Shown one piece after another: positions 51,817 to 62,500 of a DNA stretch of 64,000 nt. Where the stretch lies: NCBI RefSeq assembly GCF_001552195.1, contig NZ_BCQS01000036.1, forward strand, positions 43,472 through 107,471. The letters are read 5' to 3'. The DNA comes from Actinomadura latina NBRC 106108 (lineage in GTDB: Bacteria > Actinomycetota > Actinomycetes > Streptosporangiales > Streptosporangiaceae). Below the pieces are notes generated by a model. That model did not search any database, was not told the origin of the DNA, and saw only the letters and a program-made list of their open reading frames with translations. The stretch's first letter is position 1, and the number at the start of each line of letters is the position of its first letter. The position numbers were made by a program, and so were the translations under genes.

Positions 51817-52665
51817 GTGAAGCTGCTGACCTACCATGTGGACGGAGCCGTCCGATTCGGCGCCCTGCACGAGGACGCGATCATCGACGTCTCCACGCGC
51901 CTGCCGGAGACTCCGAGCATCCGGGCGGTGCTGGAGGCCGGCGCCCTCGAGCGGGTCGCCGAGGTGGTCGCGGGGGTCGCCGGACCCGACCGGCGGCTGT
52001 CCGACGTCAACCTGCTCCCAGTCGTCCCAGACCCCGGCAAGATCATTTGCGCGGGGGTGAACTACCGCGCACATCGTGATGAGGCCGGGCGCAGCGAGGC
52101 GCGGTACCCGACACTGTTCACCCGGTTCGCCGACACGCAGATCGCCGCCGGGGCCGACGCGCTGCGCCCCACCGAGAGCGACCGCTTCGACTACGAGGGC
52201 GAGCTGGCGGTGGTGATCGGCAAGCGCGGCTCGCACATCCCGGAGGCCGAGGCGATGTCGTTCGTCGCCGGCTATTCCTGCTACAACGATTTCACCGTGC
52301 GCGACTGGCAACGGCACAGCTCCCAGTGGATCCCCGGCAAGAACTTCCCCGGAACCGGGGCGTTCGGCCCCTGGCTGATCACCGCGGATGAGATCGATGA
52401 CGTCGCCTCGCTCAAGCTCGAAACCCGGGTCAACGGTGAGATCCGGCAGTCCGCCTCCGTCGCGGACCTCATCTTCTCGATCCCGTCCCTGATCTCCTAT
52501 GTCTCCCGCTTTACGCCGCTGTCACCTGGTGACGTGCTGGTGACCGGCACCCCGGGCGGCGTCGGCATGTTCCGCGAGCCCCCGACGTTCCTGGAACCCG
52601 GTGACGTCGTGGAGGTCGAAATCCACGGTGTGGGGCTGCTCCGCAACGCCGTGGCAAGTTCCTGA
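51817..52665 (+). CDS. Fumarylacetoacetate hydrolase-family protein (module B)
   Basis: A 282-residue FAA hydrolase-fold enzyme. Metal Glu residues are in RFDYEGELAVVIGKRG near residue 127, with GYSCYNDFTVRDWQRHSSQW and GPWLITADEI following, and the late block DVLVTGTPGGVGMF. It is paralogous to the module A protein but of a different length and start. It may hydrolyse the ring-cleavage product. GTG at 51817 follows AAGGA. It opens the rightward operon that continues into an importer. Confidence 0.88.
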   Translation: MKLLTYHVDGAVRFGALHEDAIIDVSTRLPETPSIRAVLEAGALERVAEVVAGVAGPDRRLSDVNLLPVVPDPGKIICAGVNYRAHRDEAGRSEARYPTLFTRFADTQIAAGADALRPTESDRFDYEGELAVVIGKRGSHIPEAEAMSFVAGYSCYNDFTVRDWQRHSSQWIPGKNFPGTGAFGPWLITADEIDDVASLKLETRVNGEIRQSASVADLIFSIPSLISYVSRFTPLSPGDVLVTGTPGGVGMFREPPTFLEPGDVVEVEIHGVGLLRNAVASS

Positions 52666-52667
52666 TC

Positions 52668-53561
52668 ATGGACAGGTTCGTCACCATCCTGGTCGCCGGC
52701 GCCGCCGTCGGCAGCCTGTACGCCCTGATGGCGTTTGGTTACGCTCTGGTGTTCAAGGCGTCGCATAGCATCAATCTGGCGGCGGGAGCCCTGGTCGTGC
52801 TGGGCGGCTACTGCGCCTACGAGCTCGGCGCCAACGGCCTCGGGTGGTCCTTCGGCCTCGCATCGCTTGCGACCGTCGCGATCACCTGCGCCGGTGGCTG
52901 GCTCGCCTACCGTGCGATCGCGCGCCCCCTGCTCGGTGCGTCGCCCGATGCCATCGTGGTCGCCACCATCGGCTTCGACCTGGCGCTGCGCGCTCTGCTG
53001 AGCAGCCACGAGAAGTGGACCCTGAACAGCCTTGAGGTCGGCTCCCCGTGGACAGCATCGGTCAAGGTCGCCGGGAACTCGGTCGCGCGTTCGGATCTGT
53101 GGATCATCGGCATCGCCGCCGTGATCCTCGCCGTTCTCGGTGCTGCGGTCACGCGGACCCGCTTCGGGCTGAACATGCGCGCGTGCGCCGAAGATCCGGA
53201 GGCGGCTCAGGCCCAGGGCGTCTCCCTGCGCCGCAATCTGGCCGCCGTGTGGATCATCGCCGCCGGACTGGCCGCTGTCGTCGGTGTTCTCGTGGGGACG
53301 CACCCGCGCACCCTGGACCAGTCCAATTTCACCTGGGCCCTGCGCGCCCTGCCCGCCGTCGTGCTCGGCGGGATGGACTCATTGACAGGAGCGGTACTGG
53401 GAGGGCTGCTCGTCGGCTACGCCGAGGCCATCTCCAGCGCCTGGCAGCCCGAGGTGCTCGGGCAGGGCTACCAACTGGTCGTCCCCTACGTCCTGATGTT
53501 CTTGGTGCTGCTCGTCCGCCCGCAGGGGCTGCTCGGCCGACGGGAGGTGTCGAGGGTATGA
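52668..53561 (+). CDS. LIV-type ABC importer permease 1
   Basis: A 297-residue membrane protein of the LivH type with about eight membrane helices. Family blocks: GSLYALMAFGYALVFKASHS, INLAAGALVVLGGY, RALPAVVLGGMDSLTGAVLG and the final PQGLLGRRE. It forms half of the membrane channel with the next gene product. In an aromatic-degradation locus such importers bring in aromatic acids; the substrate is inferred. Its stop overlaps the next start as ATGA. Confidence 0.92.
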   Translation: MDRFVTILVAGAAVGSLYALMAFGYALVFKASHSINLAAGALVVLGGYCAYELGANGLGWSFGLASLATVAITCAGGWLAYRAIARPLLGASPDAIVVATIGFDLALRALLSSHEKWTLNSLEVGSPWTASVKVAGNSVARSDLWIIGIAAVILAVLGAAVTRTRFGLNMRACAEDPEAAQAQGVSLRRNLAAVWIIAAGLAAVVGVLVGTHPRTLDQSNFTWALRALPAVVLGGMDSLTGAVLGGLLVGYAEAISSAWQPEVLGQGYQLVVPYVLMFLVLLVRPQGLLGRREVSRV

Positions 53562-54724
53562 GCACCGATTCGCCCGGCACGGGACATCTCGCCGTTTCGC
53601 CATCCAGCGGGCAGACACCGGCCACAACCTCGGCCACAACACCGCGCGCCGGCCTGTGGGCGAAGGCGCCGTCCAGCCTGCTGGGCCGCCTGCCGGGAAA
53701 GCCCGTGGTGCTGGCCGCCATTCTCACTGCGATCGCGGTCCACGGGCCCGGCGACCTGATGTCGGTCGCGACGACGGCCGTCGTTTTCGGGATCGCGGCG
53801 ATCGGACTGACGGTGCTCGCCGGTCCCGCCCGAATCGTGAACATCGGTGCGTCGTGCTTCATCGGCACCGGGGCGTTCATGACCGCTTACCTCAACAACG
53901 TCGCCGAGACGAACTTTCTGATCTCGTTGTCGGCCGCGTGCGCGGTCTGCTTCGTCCTCGGCTGGGCGGTGGCGCCGATCGCCGCCCGGCTCGCCGGGGT
54001 CTACATCGCGATCATCACCGTCGGGCTGGCCTTCCTCGGCCAGCACGTGTTCCGCATCGCCACTCCCTGGACCGGAGGCACCTCGGGGGTCCTGCTCACC
54101 GACGTGCCCTTCTTCGGCATCAACCTGGCCGGACCGGCGCGAATCGGCGGGCTGGTCGTGGACCGGGCCCTGACCTACTTCGTGCTGTGCTCGATCGTCC
54201 TCATGATCACGGTGGTCGTGGCCACGCGACTCCTGCGATCCCGTACCGGCAGGGCCCTGCACGTCGTCGGTTCCTCCAGCCTGACCGCTCGCAGTTTCGG
54301 TATCAACCCCGCCCAGTACCGGGGTACTGCGCTGGTCTTCTCCGCCGTCCTGTGCGGCCTGGCGGGCGGGCTTTGGGCCGGTCAGCAGTCGTTCGTCTCG
54401 TGGGAGCAGTTCGACCTGATGATGTGCGTCGACATGATCGCGGTCGTCGTCCTGGGCGGCCTCGGCTCGGTCTACGGCGCACTCGTCGGCGCAGCGATCC
54501 TCTACACGCTGCCTGAATTGGTGGAAAAACTCGCGCCTTACCTCCCGCTGGTGACCGACGGCGCTACCGGCGCCGGCCTGTCACCCGAGCAGTTCACCTC
54601 AGTCCTGTACGGCGCCGCCCTGATCGTCGTCATGGTCATCGAGCCGCGGGGGCTGGCGGCGCTCGTGACTCGCGTCTCCGACCGCTCCCACCACGCAACA
54701 ACCCGAAAGGAAACGGTCCGATGA
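53558..54724 (+). CDS. LIV-type ABC importer permease 2
   Basis: A 388-residue LivM-type permease. A cytoplasmic N-terminal stretch of about 50 residues rich in Ser and Thr precedes the membrane part. Blocks include GIAAIGLTVLAGPARIVNIG, LAGVYIAIITVGLAFLGQHV, INPAQYRGTALVFSAVLCGL and VVLGGLGSVYGALVGAAIL. ATG at 53558 overlaps the stop of the first permease, and its stop overlaps the binding protein start as ATGA. Confidence 0.92.
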   Translation: MSTDSPGTGHLAVSPSSGQTPATTSATTPRAGLWAKAPSSLLGRLPGKPVVLAAILTAIAVHGPGDLMSVATTAVVFGIAAIGLTVLAGPARIVNIGASCFIGTGAFMTAYLNNVAETNFLISLSAACAVCFVLGWAVAPIAARLAGVYIAIITVGLAFLGQHVFRIATPWTGGTSGVLLTDVPFFGINLAGPARIGGLVVDRALTYFVLCSIVLMITVVVATRLLRSRTGRALHVVGSSSLTARSFGINPAQYRGTALVFSAVLCGLAGGLWAGQQSFVSWEQFDLMMCVDMIAVVVLGGLGSVYGALVGAAILYTLPELVEKLAPYLPLVTDGATGAGLSPEQFTSVLYGAALIVVMVIEPRGLAALVTRVSDRSHHATTRKETVR

Positions 54725-56001
54725 CACCGAACTCACGCTGGATGAGGCTGCTGGTGGCCTCCACGGGCCTGGTCACCCTCGCGGCCTGCAGCGGGGTCAA
54801 CTCCGCCGGCAACTCGCCCTCGAGTTCCGACTCCGCGGCTTGCGGCCAGACCACGGGAATCACCGACAAGTCGATCGACCTCGGCGTCCTCACCGACCTG
54901 TCCGGGCCGGTGGCCGCGGGCGGCGTGCCCTTCTCCCAGGGCGTCCAGGCGTTCTTCGACTACGCCAACCAGAAACTCGGCGGCGTGGACGGCAGGCAGG
55001 TGAAACTGGCGGTCAAGGACCACGCCTACGATCCGCAGAAGGCGGTTCAGGCCTACCGCGAGCTGTCCTCCAAGGTCGCCGGCATCCCGCTGAGCTTCGG
55101 TTCGGCGGCCACCAGCGCGGTCGCCGCGCAGATCGTGACCGACTGCATGCCCCTGGTGGCCAACAACGCCAGCGAACTCGACCGCAAGGACGGAGTCTTC
55201 TACTCCGGCTCCACCTACGAGGACAACACGATCAATGGGATCGACTGGTACATCAACGACGCCGGCCACAAGAACCCGAAGGTCGCGCTCTTCTACCAGG
55301 CGGACTCCTATGGCCAGGGCGCCAAGTCCGCGCTGGAGTTCGCCGCGGGCAGGCTCGGCTTCAAGATCGTGACCGCGCAGTCCTACGCCGCTACCGACAA
55401 GTCCTTCTCGGGGCAGCTGTCCAGCATCAAGGCCGCCAAGCCCGACGTGGTCATCATGGCGAGCACCGTCGGCGCCACGTTCGGCTTCTTCGGCGAAGCC
55501 CAGTCGGCGGGCGCCAACTGGGATTGGCTCGGTCTCCAGCCGACGTTCGCGCCGGCCGTGTTCGGTCTGCCGATCTCCGACGCCTTCCAGAAGAAGGTCA
55601 CCATTGCCTACGGAGGGCCGGTCACCGCGATCGGAGGCGAGCAGATCGACCTCGCTCGAGAGCAGCTCAAGAAGGACTTCCCGGACTCCGTCGACAACCC
55701 GCCGGCGCTGATCGGGTGGACGGCCGCCTACATCTTCTACAACGCGTTGACCAAGGCCGCCAAGGCTGGCCAGCTGACCCGCGGCGGTATCCGTGACGCG
55801 CTGGCCTCCCTGGAGGTCCCGTCCAAGGGCCTCGGACCGGACCTGTTGAAGTTCGACCCCGCTTCCAAGACCGCCGGCGTCCCCCACCACGCGGACACGA
55901 TCGTGACCGTTGACAGGTCGACCAGGGGATTCCTCAAGGTAGTCAAGCCGTGGTTCACCTCCGGGCTCATCGACGACTACTACTCCAGCACCAAGCACTA
56001 G
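54721..56001 (+). CDS. LIV-type ABC importer substrate-binding lipoprotein
   Basis: A 426-residue lipoprotein. The signal ends in the lipobox LVTLAACSGV. The mature part is a two-lobed periplasmic-binding-protein fold: SIDLGVLTDLSGPVAAGG, GGVDGRQVKLAVKDHAYDPQ, FSGQLSSIKAAKPDVVIMAS and the late GVPHHADTIVTVDRST. In gram-positive cells it sits on the outside of the membrane and delivers substrate to the permeases. It is preceded by GAAAGGA. Confidence 0.92.
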   Translation: MTPNSRWMRLLVASTGLVTLAACSGVNSAGNSPSSSDSAACGQTTGITDKSIDLGVLTDLSGPVAAGGVPFSQGVQAFFDYANQKLGGVDGRQVKLAVKDHAYDPQKAVQAYRELSSKVAGIPLSFGSAATSAVAAQIVTDCMPLVANNASELDRKDGVFYSGSTYEDNTINGIDWYINDAGHKNPKVALFYQADSYGQGAKSALEFAAGRLGFKIVTAQSYAATDKSFSGQLSSIKAAKPDVVIMASTVGATFGFFGEAQSAGANWDWLGLQPTFAPAVFGLPISDAFQKKVTIAYGGPVTAIGGEQIDLAREQLKKDFPDSVDNPPALIGWTAAYIFYNALTKAAKAGQLTRGGIRDALASLEVPSKGLGPDLLKFDPASKTAGVPHHADTIVTVDRSTRGFLKVVKPWFTSGLIDDYYSSTKH

Positions 56002-56104
56002 CGACCGAGCACGACCAGCACGCCGTCCCCCGGTCTGGTGCGTCCGGGGCAGGGACGTGCCGAGCAGATCCGCGACACAGATCCACCAGGACAGGAACCG
56101 AGCC

Positions 56105-56922
<818 letters not shown>

Positions 56923-56926
<4 letters not shown>

Positions 56927-57726
56927 CCGACATCCCCACTCAGCCGATCCTGCGCATCCGCGGCATCAGCCTGGCCTTCGGCGGCAACCAGGTGCTCAAG
57001 GACGTCACGTTCGACGCACCGACCGGCGAGATCCTGGCCTTGATCGGGCCGAACGGCGCGGGCAAGTCCTCCCTGCTCAACGTGCTCACCGGGGTCTACA
57101 CCCCCGACGAGGGCAAGGTCGAGGTCCGCACCGTCTCGGGGGAGTACCGGTCCCTGTTGGAGGTTCCGCAGCATCGGCTCGTGGAATTCGGCGTCGCACG
57201 GACGTTCCAGAATCTCCAACTCGTCCCAGAGCTCACCGCACTTGACAACGTTCTCCTCGGATGCCATCAGCAGATGAAGTCCGGCGTGCTGTCCACGCTC
57301 GTCGCCACTCCCCGGTCGCGGCGGGAGGAGCGGCATCATCGCCGAGTCTGCATGGAGACGCTCGACTACCTGGGGCTGGGGCCGGTAGCCGGTCGTGAGG
57401 TGAGGAAACTCCCCTACGGAGTCAACAAGCGCGTGGAGCTCGCCCGGGCGCTCGTCGCCCGGCCGCGTCTGCTCCTGCTGGACGAACCAGCGGCCGGTCT
57501 CAACGATGAGGAGACCGAGGAGATGGCTAAGGTCATGCGGCTGATCCGTGCCGAGGGGTCGTGCACCCAGGTGCTCGTCGAGCACGACATGAACATGGTC
57601 ATGTCCACCGCTGACCGGCTGGTGGTCCTCAACTTCGGCCGGCTGCTCACCAATGGCTCACCGGACGAGGTCCGCAACCATCCCGAGGTCATGTCGGCTT
57701 ATCTGGGAACCGCACTCGACCACTGA
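56923..57726 (+). CDS. LIV-type ABC importer ATPase (LivG-like)
   Basis: A 267-residue ATPase. Walker A is GPNGAGKSSLLNVLTG, Walker B is LLLLDEPAAGLNDEE and the switch is VLVEHDMNMVM, as in LivG. The signature segment reads LPYGVNKRVELARALVA, in the LivG style. VARTFQNLQLVPELTALDN is the Q-loop region. It completes a full five-gene importer (two permeases, one binding protein, two ATPases). Confidence 0.92.
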
Positions 57727-57744
57727 CAGTCGACGACGAACTGC

Positions 57745-57779
57745 GGGGCGGCCGCGGACGACACATCCGCGACCGCCCC
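57745..57779. terminator. Hairpin terminator after the importer operon
   Basis: GGGGCGGCCGCGGA pairs with TCCGCGACCGCCCC with one mismatch and a 7-base loop. It begins 18 bases after the livG-like stop codon. Confidence 0.7.
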
Positions 57780-57803
57780 CCAGACCATCGCCCACCGTTG
57801 CGA

Positions 57804-58053
57804 TCAGATCCTGGACGCCTCCGCGACCTCGTGACCGACCTCGAACGCCGCCGCGGTGCACGCCCTCACATCGCCGAGGGACCAGCCGTCGAGGAGCTCG
57901 ACCAGCCGGAGCGTCTCGCAGACATCGAACACGGCGCGCTCGGTGATGACCCGGTCGACGACGCCCACACCGGTCAGGGGCAGAGTGCAGGCGTCGACGA
58001 TCTTGGAGTGGCTTGCCGAGAGCCTCCAGCGGCTCGAAAACGATCTTAGACAT
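57804..58053 (-). pseudogene. CoA-transferase deletion scar (start joined to subunit B C-terminus)
   Basis: The minus strand has a good start at 58053 (MSKIVFEPLEAL) with GGAGG 7 bases upstream. After about 15 codons a different frame takes over and encodes the last 65 residues of a 3-oxoacid CoA-transferase beta subunit: KIVDACTLPLTGVGVVDRV, ITERAVFDVCETLRLVEL and GDVRACTAAAFEVG, ending TGA at 57804-57806. The N-terminal 150 residues and probably the alpha-subunit gene are gone. The start and ribosome site remain, facing away from the gntR gene across two operator-like palindromes. The original unit probably moved CoA onto an oxoadipate-like acid. Confidence 0.75.
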
Positions 58054-58067
58054 CCACAGGCCTCCGC

Positions 58068-58081
58068 CAGAATCGATTCTG
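58068..58081. promoter_or_regulatory. GntR operator candidate 1
   Basis: CAGAATCGATTCTG is a perfect 14-base palindrome. It overlaps the promoter region of the scarred CoA-transferase gene and lies 94 bases from the gntR start. Confidence 0.7.
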
Positions 58082-58115
58082 AGACGATAGACGACTGTAG
58101 ACGCCCTAGACCATG

Positions 58116-58129
58116 GAGAATCGACTCTC
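58116..58129. promoter_or_regulatory. GntR operator candidate 2
   Basis: GAGAATCGACTCTC is symmetrical except at two central positions. It is 48 bases from the first site, centre to centre, and 46 bases upstream of the gntR start. Confidence 0.7.
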
Positions 58130-58174
58130 AGTGTGATTAGTGGACATTGGTGCGAAATTCGGTAAGGTCGTGGC

Positions 58175-58879
58175 ATGGCCCGCACGCATACTGCCGAGAC
58201 CCTGGCGAGTCACGTCTACGGCGAGCTCCGCCGCTCCATACTCAACGGCGTGTACGCGCCGGGCGAACGGCTGAAGCCCAGCGAGTTGCGATTGACCTAC
58301 GGGGTTAGCGTGAGCGTCATCCGCGAAGCGCTTTCACGTTTGGCGGAGCAGCGTCTCGTCCGAAGCCGGCACAACCAGGGCTTCCACGTCGCCGAGCTCA
58401 CCGAAGCCGGGTTGCGTGAGCTGACGAACCTTCGCGTGCTCAACGAGGGATACGCGCTGCGCGAGTCCATCGCCCGCGGCGACTTCGCCTGGGAATCACG
58501 TGTGCTGGCCGCCCACCATCTGCTGGTCAAGACACCGGCCAGGGCACCCGGCGACCCCGACCACACGACCGAGGAATGGGCGGTGGCCCATCGTGACTTC
58601 CATCGCGCCCTGATCTCCGCTTGCGAGATGCCGATGCTGCTGGAGATCTGCGATTCCCTGTTCGATGCGAGCGAGCTGTACCGGCGGCTGTCCGCTCCGC
58701 TGACCGAAGGCAGCAAGCGCGACGTGGCCTGCGAGCATCGTGAACTGTGCGAGGCCGCACTCGCGCGGGACGCCGACCTGACCGTTCAGCGTTTGAGCGA
58801 GCACTTCAACCGGACGACCGAACTGCTTATCGGCAGGCTCGTCGTCTCCTGGAAACCTGAGCCCGTGCCCGGCGCATAG
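58175..58879 (+). CDS. GntR-family (FCD) regulator of module B
   Basis: A 234-residue GntR regulator. The winged helix is LASHVYGELRRSILNGVYAPGERL to VSVIREALSRLAEQRLV (recognition helix near residues 45-55), then QGFHVAELTEAGL. The C-terminal domain is of the FCD type: helices with conserved His and Asp residues (DFHRALISACEMPMLLEI and CEHRELCEAALARD). FCD proteins bind organic acids. The shared palindrome in its own promoter and in the divergent module B promoter suggests it controls the catabolic operons. Confidence 0.88.
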   Translation: MARTHTAETLASHVYGELRRSILNGVYAPGERLKPSELRLTYGVSVSVIREALSRLAEQRLVRSRHNQGFHVAELTEAGLRELTNLRVLNEGYALRESIARGDFAWESRVLAAHHLLVKTPARAPGDPDHTTEEWAVAHRDFHRALISACEMPMLLEICDSLFDASELYRRLSAPLTEGSKRDVACEHRELCEAALARDADLTVQRLSEHFNRTTELLIGRLVVSWKPEPVPGA

Positions 58880-58979
58880 TGCAGCCCCGCAGCCGGTAGG
58901 CCGGGGGGCCGCACGGAGGAGACATGGCGTTGAGGGTCGGTGATCCGCCGAGGCTTGCGGTCAGGTCGTCACCCTTTCG

Positions 58980-59114
58980 CTACTCGCGACCGCGGGTAGG
59001 GCCCGTGCGGAACAGCACCCCCTGCTCGTACTGCTTGACGATGCGCACCGCCATCGCGAGGAGCGACAGCGCCACCAGCACCACGATCACGAGCACGGCG
59101 GTCAGGATTCCCAT
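58980..59114 (-). pseudogene. N-terminal fragment of a slipin/SPFH membrane protein
   Basis: A 44-codon frame with one membrane helix (ILTAVLVIVVLVALSLLAM) followed by VRIVKQYEQGVLFRTG, the start of slipin/stomatin proteins of the SPFH (band 7) family, then a stop. The remaining 200 or more residues are absent. The hydrophobic and KQYEQGVLFR features are diagnostic, but the fragment has no likely function. Confidence 0.6.
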
Positions 59115-59581
59115 CGGACGCTCCGCTCTGTGGAGGTCCGAACCCGGACGGGCCGTGTGGAAGACCCCGGTTACAGCTAATCCCGTGCGGCCGCCTGGGG
59201 GATACCGCCGATCCGCGCTGGACCGATCACCTGGACCGACAAGAACAACTACACCGGCCAGTTCGTCCGGGCGCGGCTTCGACAGTGGCCGGGTACGCCA
59301 ACCACCTCCACCTCTACCTGGACCCGCGTCTGAGTGGACTGCTGCTGGGCGAGTTGACGGTGTTGCACCTGCGGGAGATGTTCGCTGAGATCCTCCACCA
59401 GGACCAGATGGACGGCCGTCCTAGGTGCGCGGCTGGGCCGGTTTGGGCTGAGGCAACCGGTCGGCCATGGCGGCCACCCGGTCGCCAGCCCTGGCCTCCC
59501 GCAACGAGCCCGGCGGGGTGGTGACGGCGTCCGGGTTGTCGAGCGGGGCGTGCGGGCGCCTGGGCCAACGCGTCGGAAACC
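59115..59581. other. Region left of the CRISPR array without intact genes
   Basis: It holds only the integrase fragment at 59285-59430; the rest shows no supportable gene or repeat. It is the presumed leader-distal flank of the array. Confidence 0.5.
59285..59430 (+). pseudogene. Tyrosine integrase core-binding-domain fragment
   Basis: About 48 codons reading STVAGYANHLHLYLDPRLSG and GLLLGELTVLHLREMFAEIL, the SAM-like DNA-binding domain of tyrosine integrases. No catalytic domain follows. It is a fourth integrase trace in the window and lies 150 bases left of the CRISPR array. Confidence 0.5.
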
Positions 59582-62500
59582 GAACCATCCCCGCGTGCGC
59601 GGGGCCGACATCGAGCGCGGGGAGTATGAGCCAGGGGCCAGGGAACCATCCCCGCGTGCGCGGGGCCGACTCGCCCGAAGGGGCATGTGCCGGGGCAGCC
59701 GTAGAACCATCCCCGCGTGCGCGGGGCCGACCAGCTCGCCGACCGGGACGCGCGCATCAAGGAGGAACCATCCCCGCGTGCGCGGGGCCGACGGACGTCA
59801 CAGCGTCGAGTCCGTCGAGACGTACGAACCATCCCCGCGTGCGCGGGGCCGACATCCGCGACGGCGCCGAGCACCGCCACCCCAGCGAACCATCCCCGCG
59901 TGCGCGGGGCCGACTGACGGGGCCGGGGATGATCGCGATGATGTGCAGAACCATCCCCGCGTGCGCGGGGCCGACGGAAGCAACCCATCTCAAAAATGGT
60001 CCCCACACGAACCATCCCCGCGTGCGCGGGGCGGACGCCGCCGCAGCAGTGAACCGGTCGCTGTGCAGCGAACCATCCCCGCGTGCGCGGGGCCGACGCA
60101 CCCCACGACGGGGACGCGGAGATCATCCAGGAACCATCCCCGCGTGCGCGGGGCCGACCAGGCCGCGTCAGGGGAGGGGGCGGGGGGAGAGGAACCATCC
60201 CCGCGTGCGCGGGGCCGACACAGGCGCTGGTGCTGCGCAGCACGGCCAGCGCTCACCATCCCCGCGTGCGCGGGGCCGACACGTCGCCGTCACTGCGGAA
60301 CTCGCCCTCGTAGGAACCATCCCCGCGTGCGCGGGGCCGACGACGAAGAGGCTCGCCGTGATGGCGGCGACGCCGAACCATCCCCGCGTGCGCGGGGCCG
60401 ACGTGGACTTGACCATGCGGCCGCGCGCCCAGCGCGAACCATCCCCGCGTGCGCGGGGCCGACGAGCGTCTCGCCGTCGGCAAGCGTGTGGACGGCGAAC
60501 CATCCCCGCGTGCGCGGGGCCGACCCCGCGACAGTGGCCGTGACCCGCACGAACGCCGAACCATCCCCGCCGGAACCATCCCCGCGTGCGCGGGGCCGAC
60601 GCCGCGCCGGTCCTGGCCGACGCGGCCCGCCCGGAACCATCCCCGCGTGCGCGGGGCCGACCGCGCTCCGACATGTGGGCGGGTGTGAGGGCAGGAACCA
60701 TCCCCGCGTGCGCGGGGCCGACAACGACATCACCCCTCCGAACTCGACGCCGAACGAACCATCCCCGCGTGCGCGGGGCCGACGCCCGCGTGTCCGTCTA
60801 CCGCAAGGACATGCGGGAACCATCCCCGCGTGCGCGGGGCCGACGTCCGCCCCGGCAGCGGCACCGTCCCCCGCGGAGAACCATCCCCGCGTGCGCGGGG
60901 CCGACGCGGATGTCGGTCTCGTCCCAGACCGGCTGCCGGAACCATCCCCGCGTGCGCGGGGCCGACCACGCCCCGCGTGAGCCCGTCCAGCTCGACCTGG
61001 AACCATCCCCGCGTGCGCGGGGCCGACACGCGGGTAGTAGCCGCTGCTGCCCCAGCCCTCGAACCATCCCCGCGTGCGCGGGGCCGACGGGGTCCCAGTG
61101 GGCGCCTCGGTACTGCGTCGCGAACCATCCCCGCGTGCGCGGGGCCGACCGGGGCGATGACGTCGGCGAACTGCACGCGGAAGAACCATCCCCGCGTGCG
61201 CGGGGCCGACTCGTTGCAGGAGACCCCCGAGGGCGGCGGCGGCGAACCATCCCCGCGTGCGCGGGGCCGACGCGATCCCGTCGGAGGCCGACATGTGCGC
61301 CGAGGAACCATCCCCGCGTGCGCGGGGCCGACGAGACCGCCGCTGTGCCGGTCGCCAATGGGGGGGAACCATCCCCGCGTGCGCGGGGCCGACAAGCGGG
61401 AGACGCTCCTCGGCTACGACGTGTCCGAACCATCCCCGCGTGCGCGGGGCCGACGGAGCGGGGAAGAGCCCGGACGGCGCGCCGACGGAACCATCCCCGC
61501 GTGCGCGGGGCCGACGTGCTCGATCTCGACGGCATCATCGAGAACGAGGAACCATCCCCGCGTGCGCGGGGCCGACGGACGGCCCCGCGGCCCGTGTTCC
61601 ACATCCCCGGAACCATCCCCGCGTGCGCGGGGCCGACGCCCGGGTCCGCTCGACCGCGTTCCTGACGCTCGAACCATCCCCGCGTGCGCGGGGCCGACAC
61701 GATCCGGCTGGAGGTGGGCGACTACGTGGAGGAACCATCCCCGCGTGCGCGGGGCCGACTCCGACTCCGACGCCGTGGCGATGGTCGCCGAGGAACCATC
61801 CCCGCGTGCGCGGGGCCGACTCCGCCGCACTGCCGCCGTACCAGAGCTGAGGGGAACCATCCCCGCGTGCGCGGGGCCGACCGCCGCCGCCTGGCCGCCG
61901 AACACCCCGACGAAGAACCATCCCCGCGTGCGCGGGGCCGACCGAGCCCCGCAGGATCAAGGTGCTGGACTGCACGAACCATCCCCGCGTGCGCGGGGCC
62001 GACCGTCGCCCACGTCGCCCCCTTCACGTGCTCGGGGAACCATCCCCGCGTGCGCGGGGCCGACCTGGCATGTTCCACGTATTCCACATGTTCCACAGAA
62101 CCATCCCCGCGTGCGCGGGGCCGACATCGGCTACGACCTCGACGCGGACCGGTACGGGGAACCATCCCCGCGTGCGCGGGGCCGACGTCCCGGCCGCCGC
62201 GGACGGGTAGGCGGTCGCCGAACCATCCCCGCGTGCGCGGGGCCGACGGAAAAGTCCGGACGCCTGTGCAGTCCCGTTGAGAACCATCCCCGCGTGCGCG
62301 GGGCCGACTGATGTCCGGGGCGAGATCGGCCAGGAACACGGGAACCATCCCCGCGTGCGCGGGGCCGACTCCCCCGGGGCCCGGGGTGTCACGCCCGGCG
62401 CGGAACCATCCCCGCGTGCGCGGGGCCGACAGCCCGTTCCCGTCGGCACTGGTACCGACACCAGAACCATCCCCGCGTGCGCGGGGCCGACCCAGCGGCC

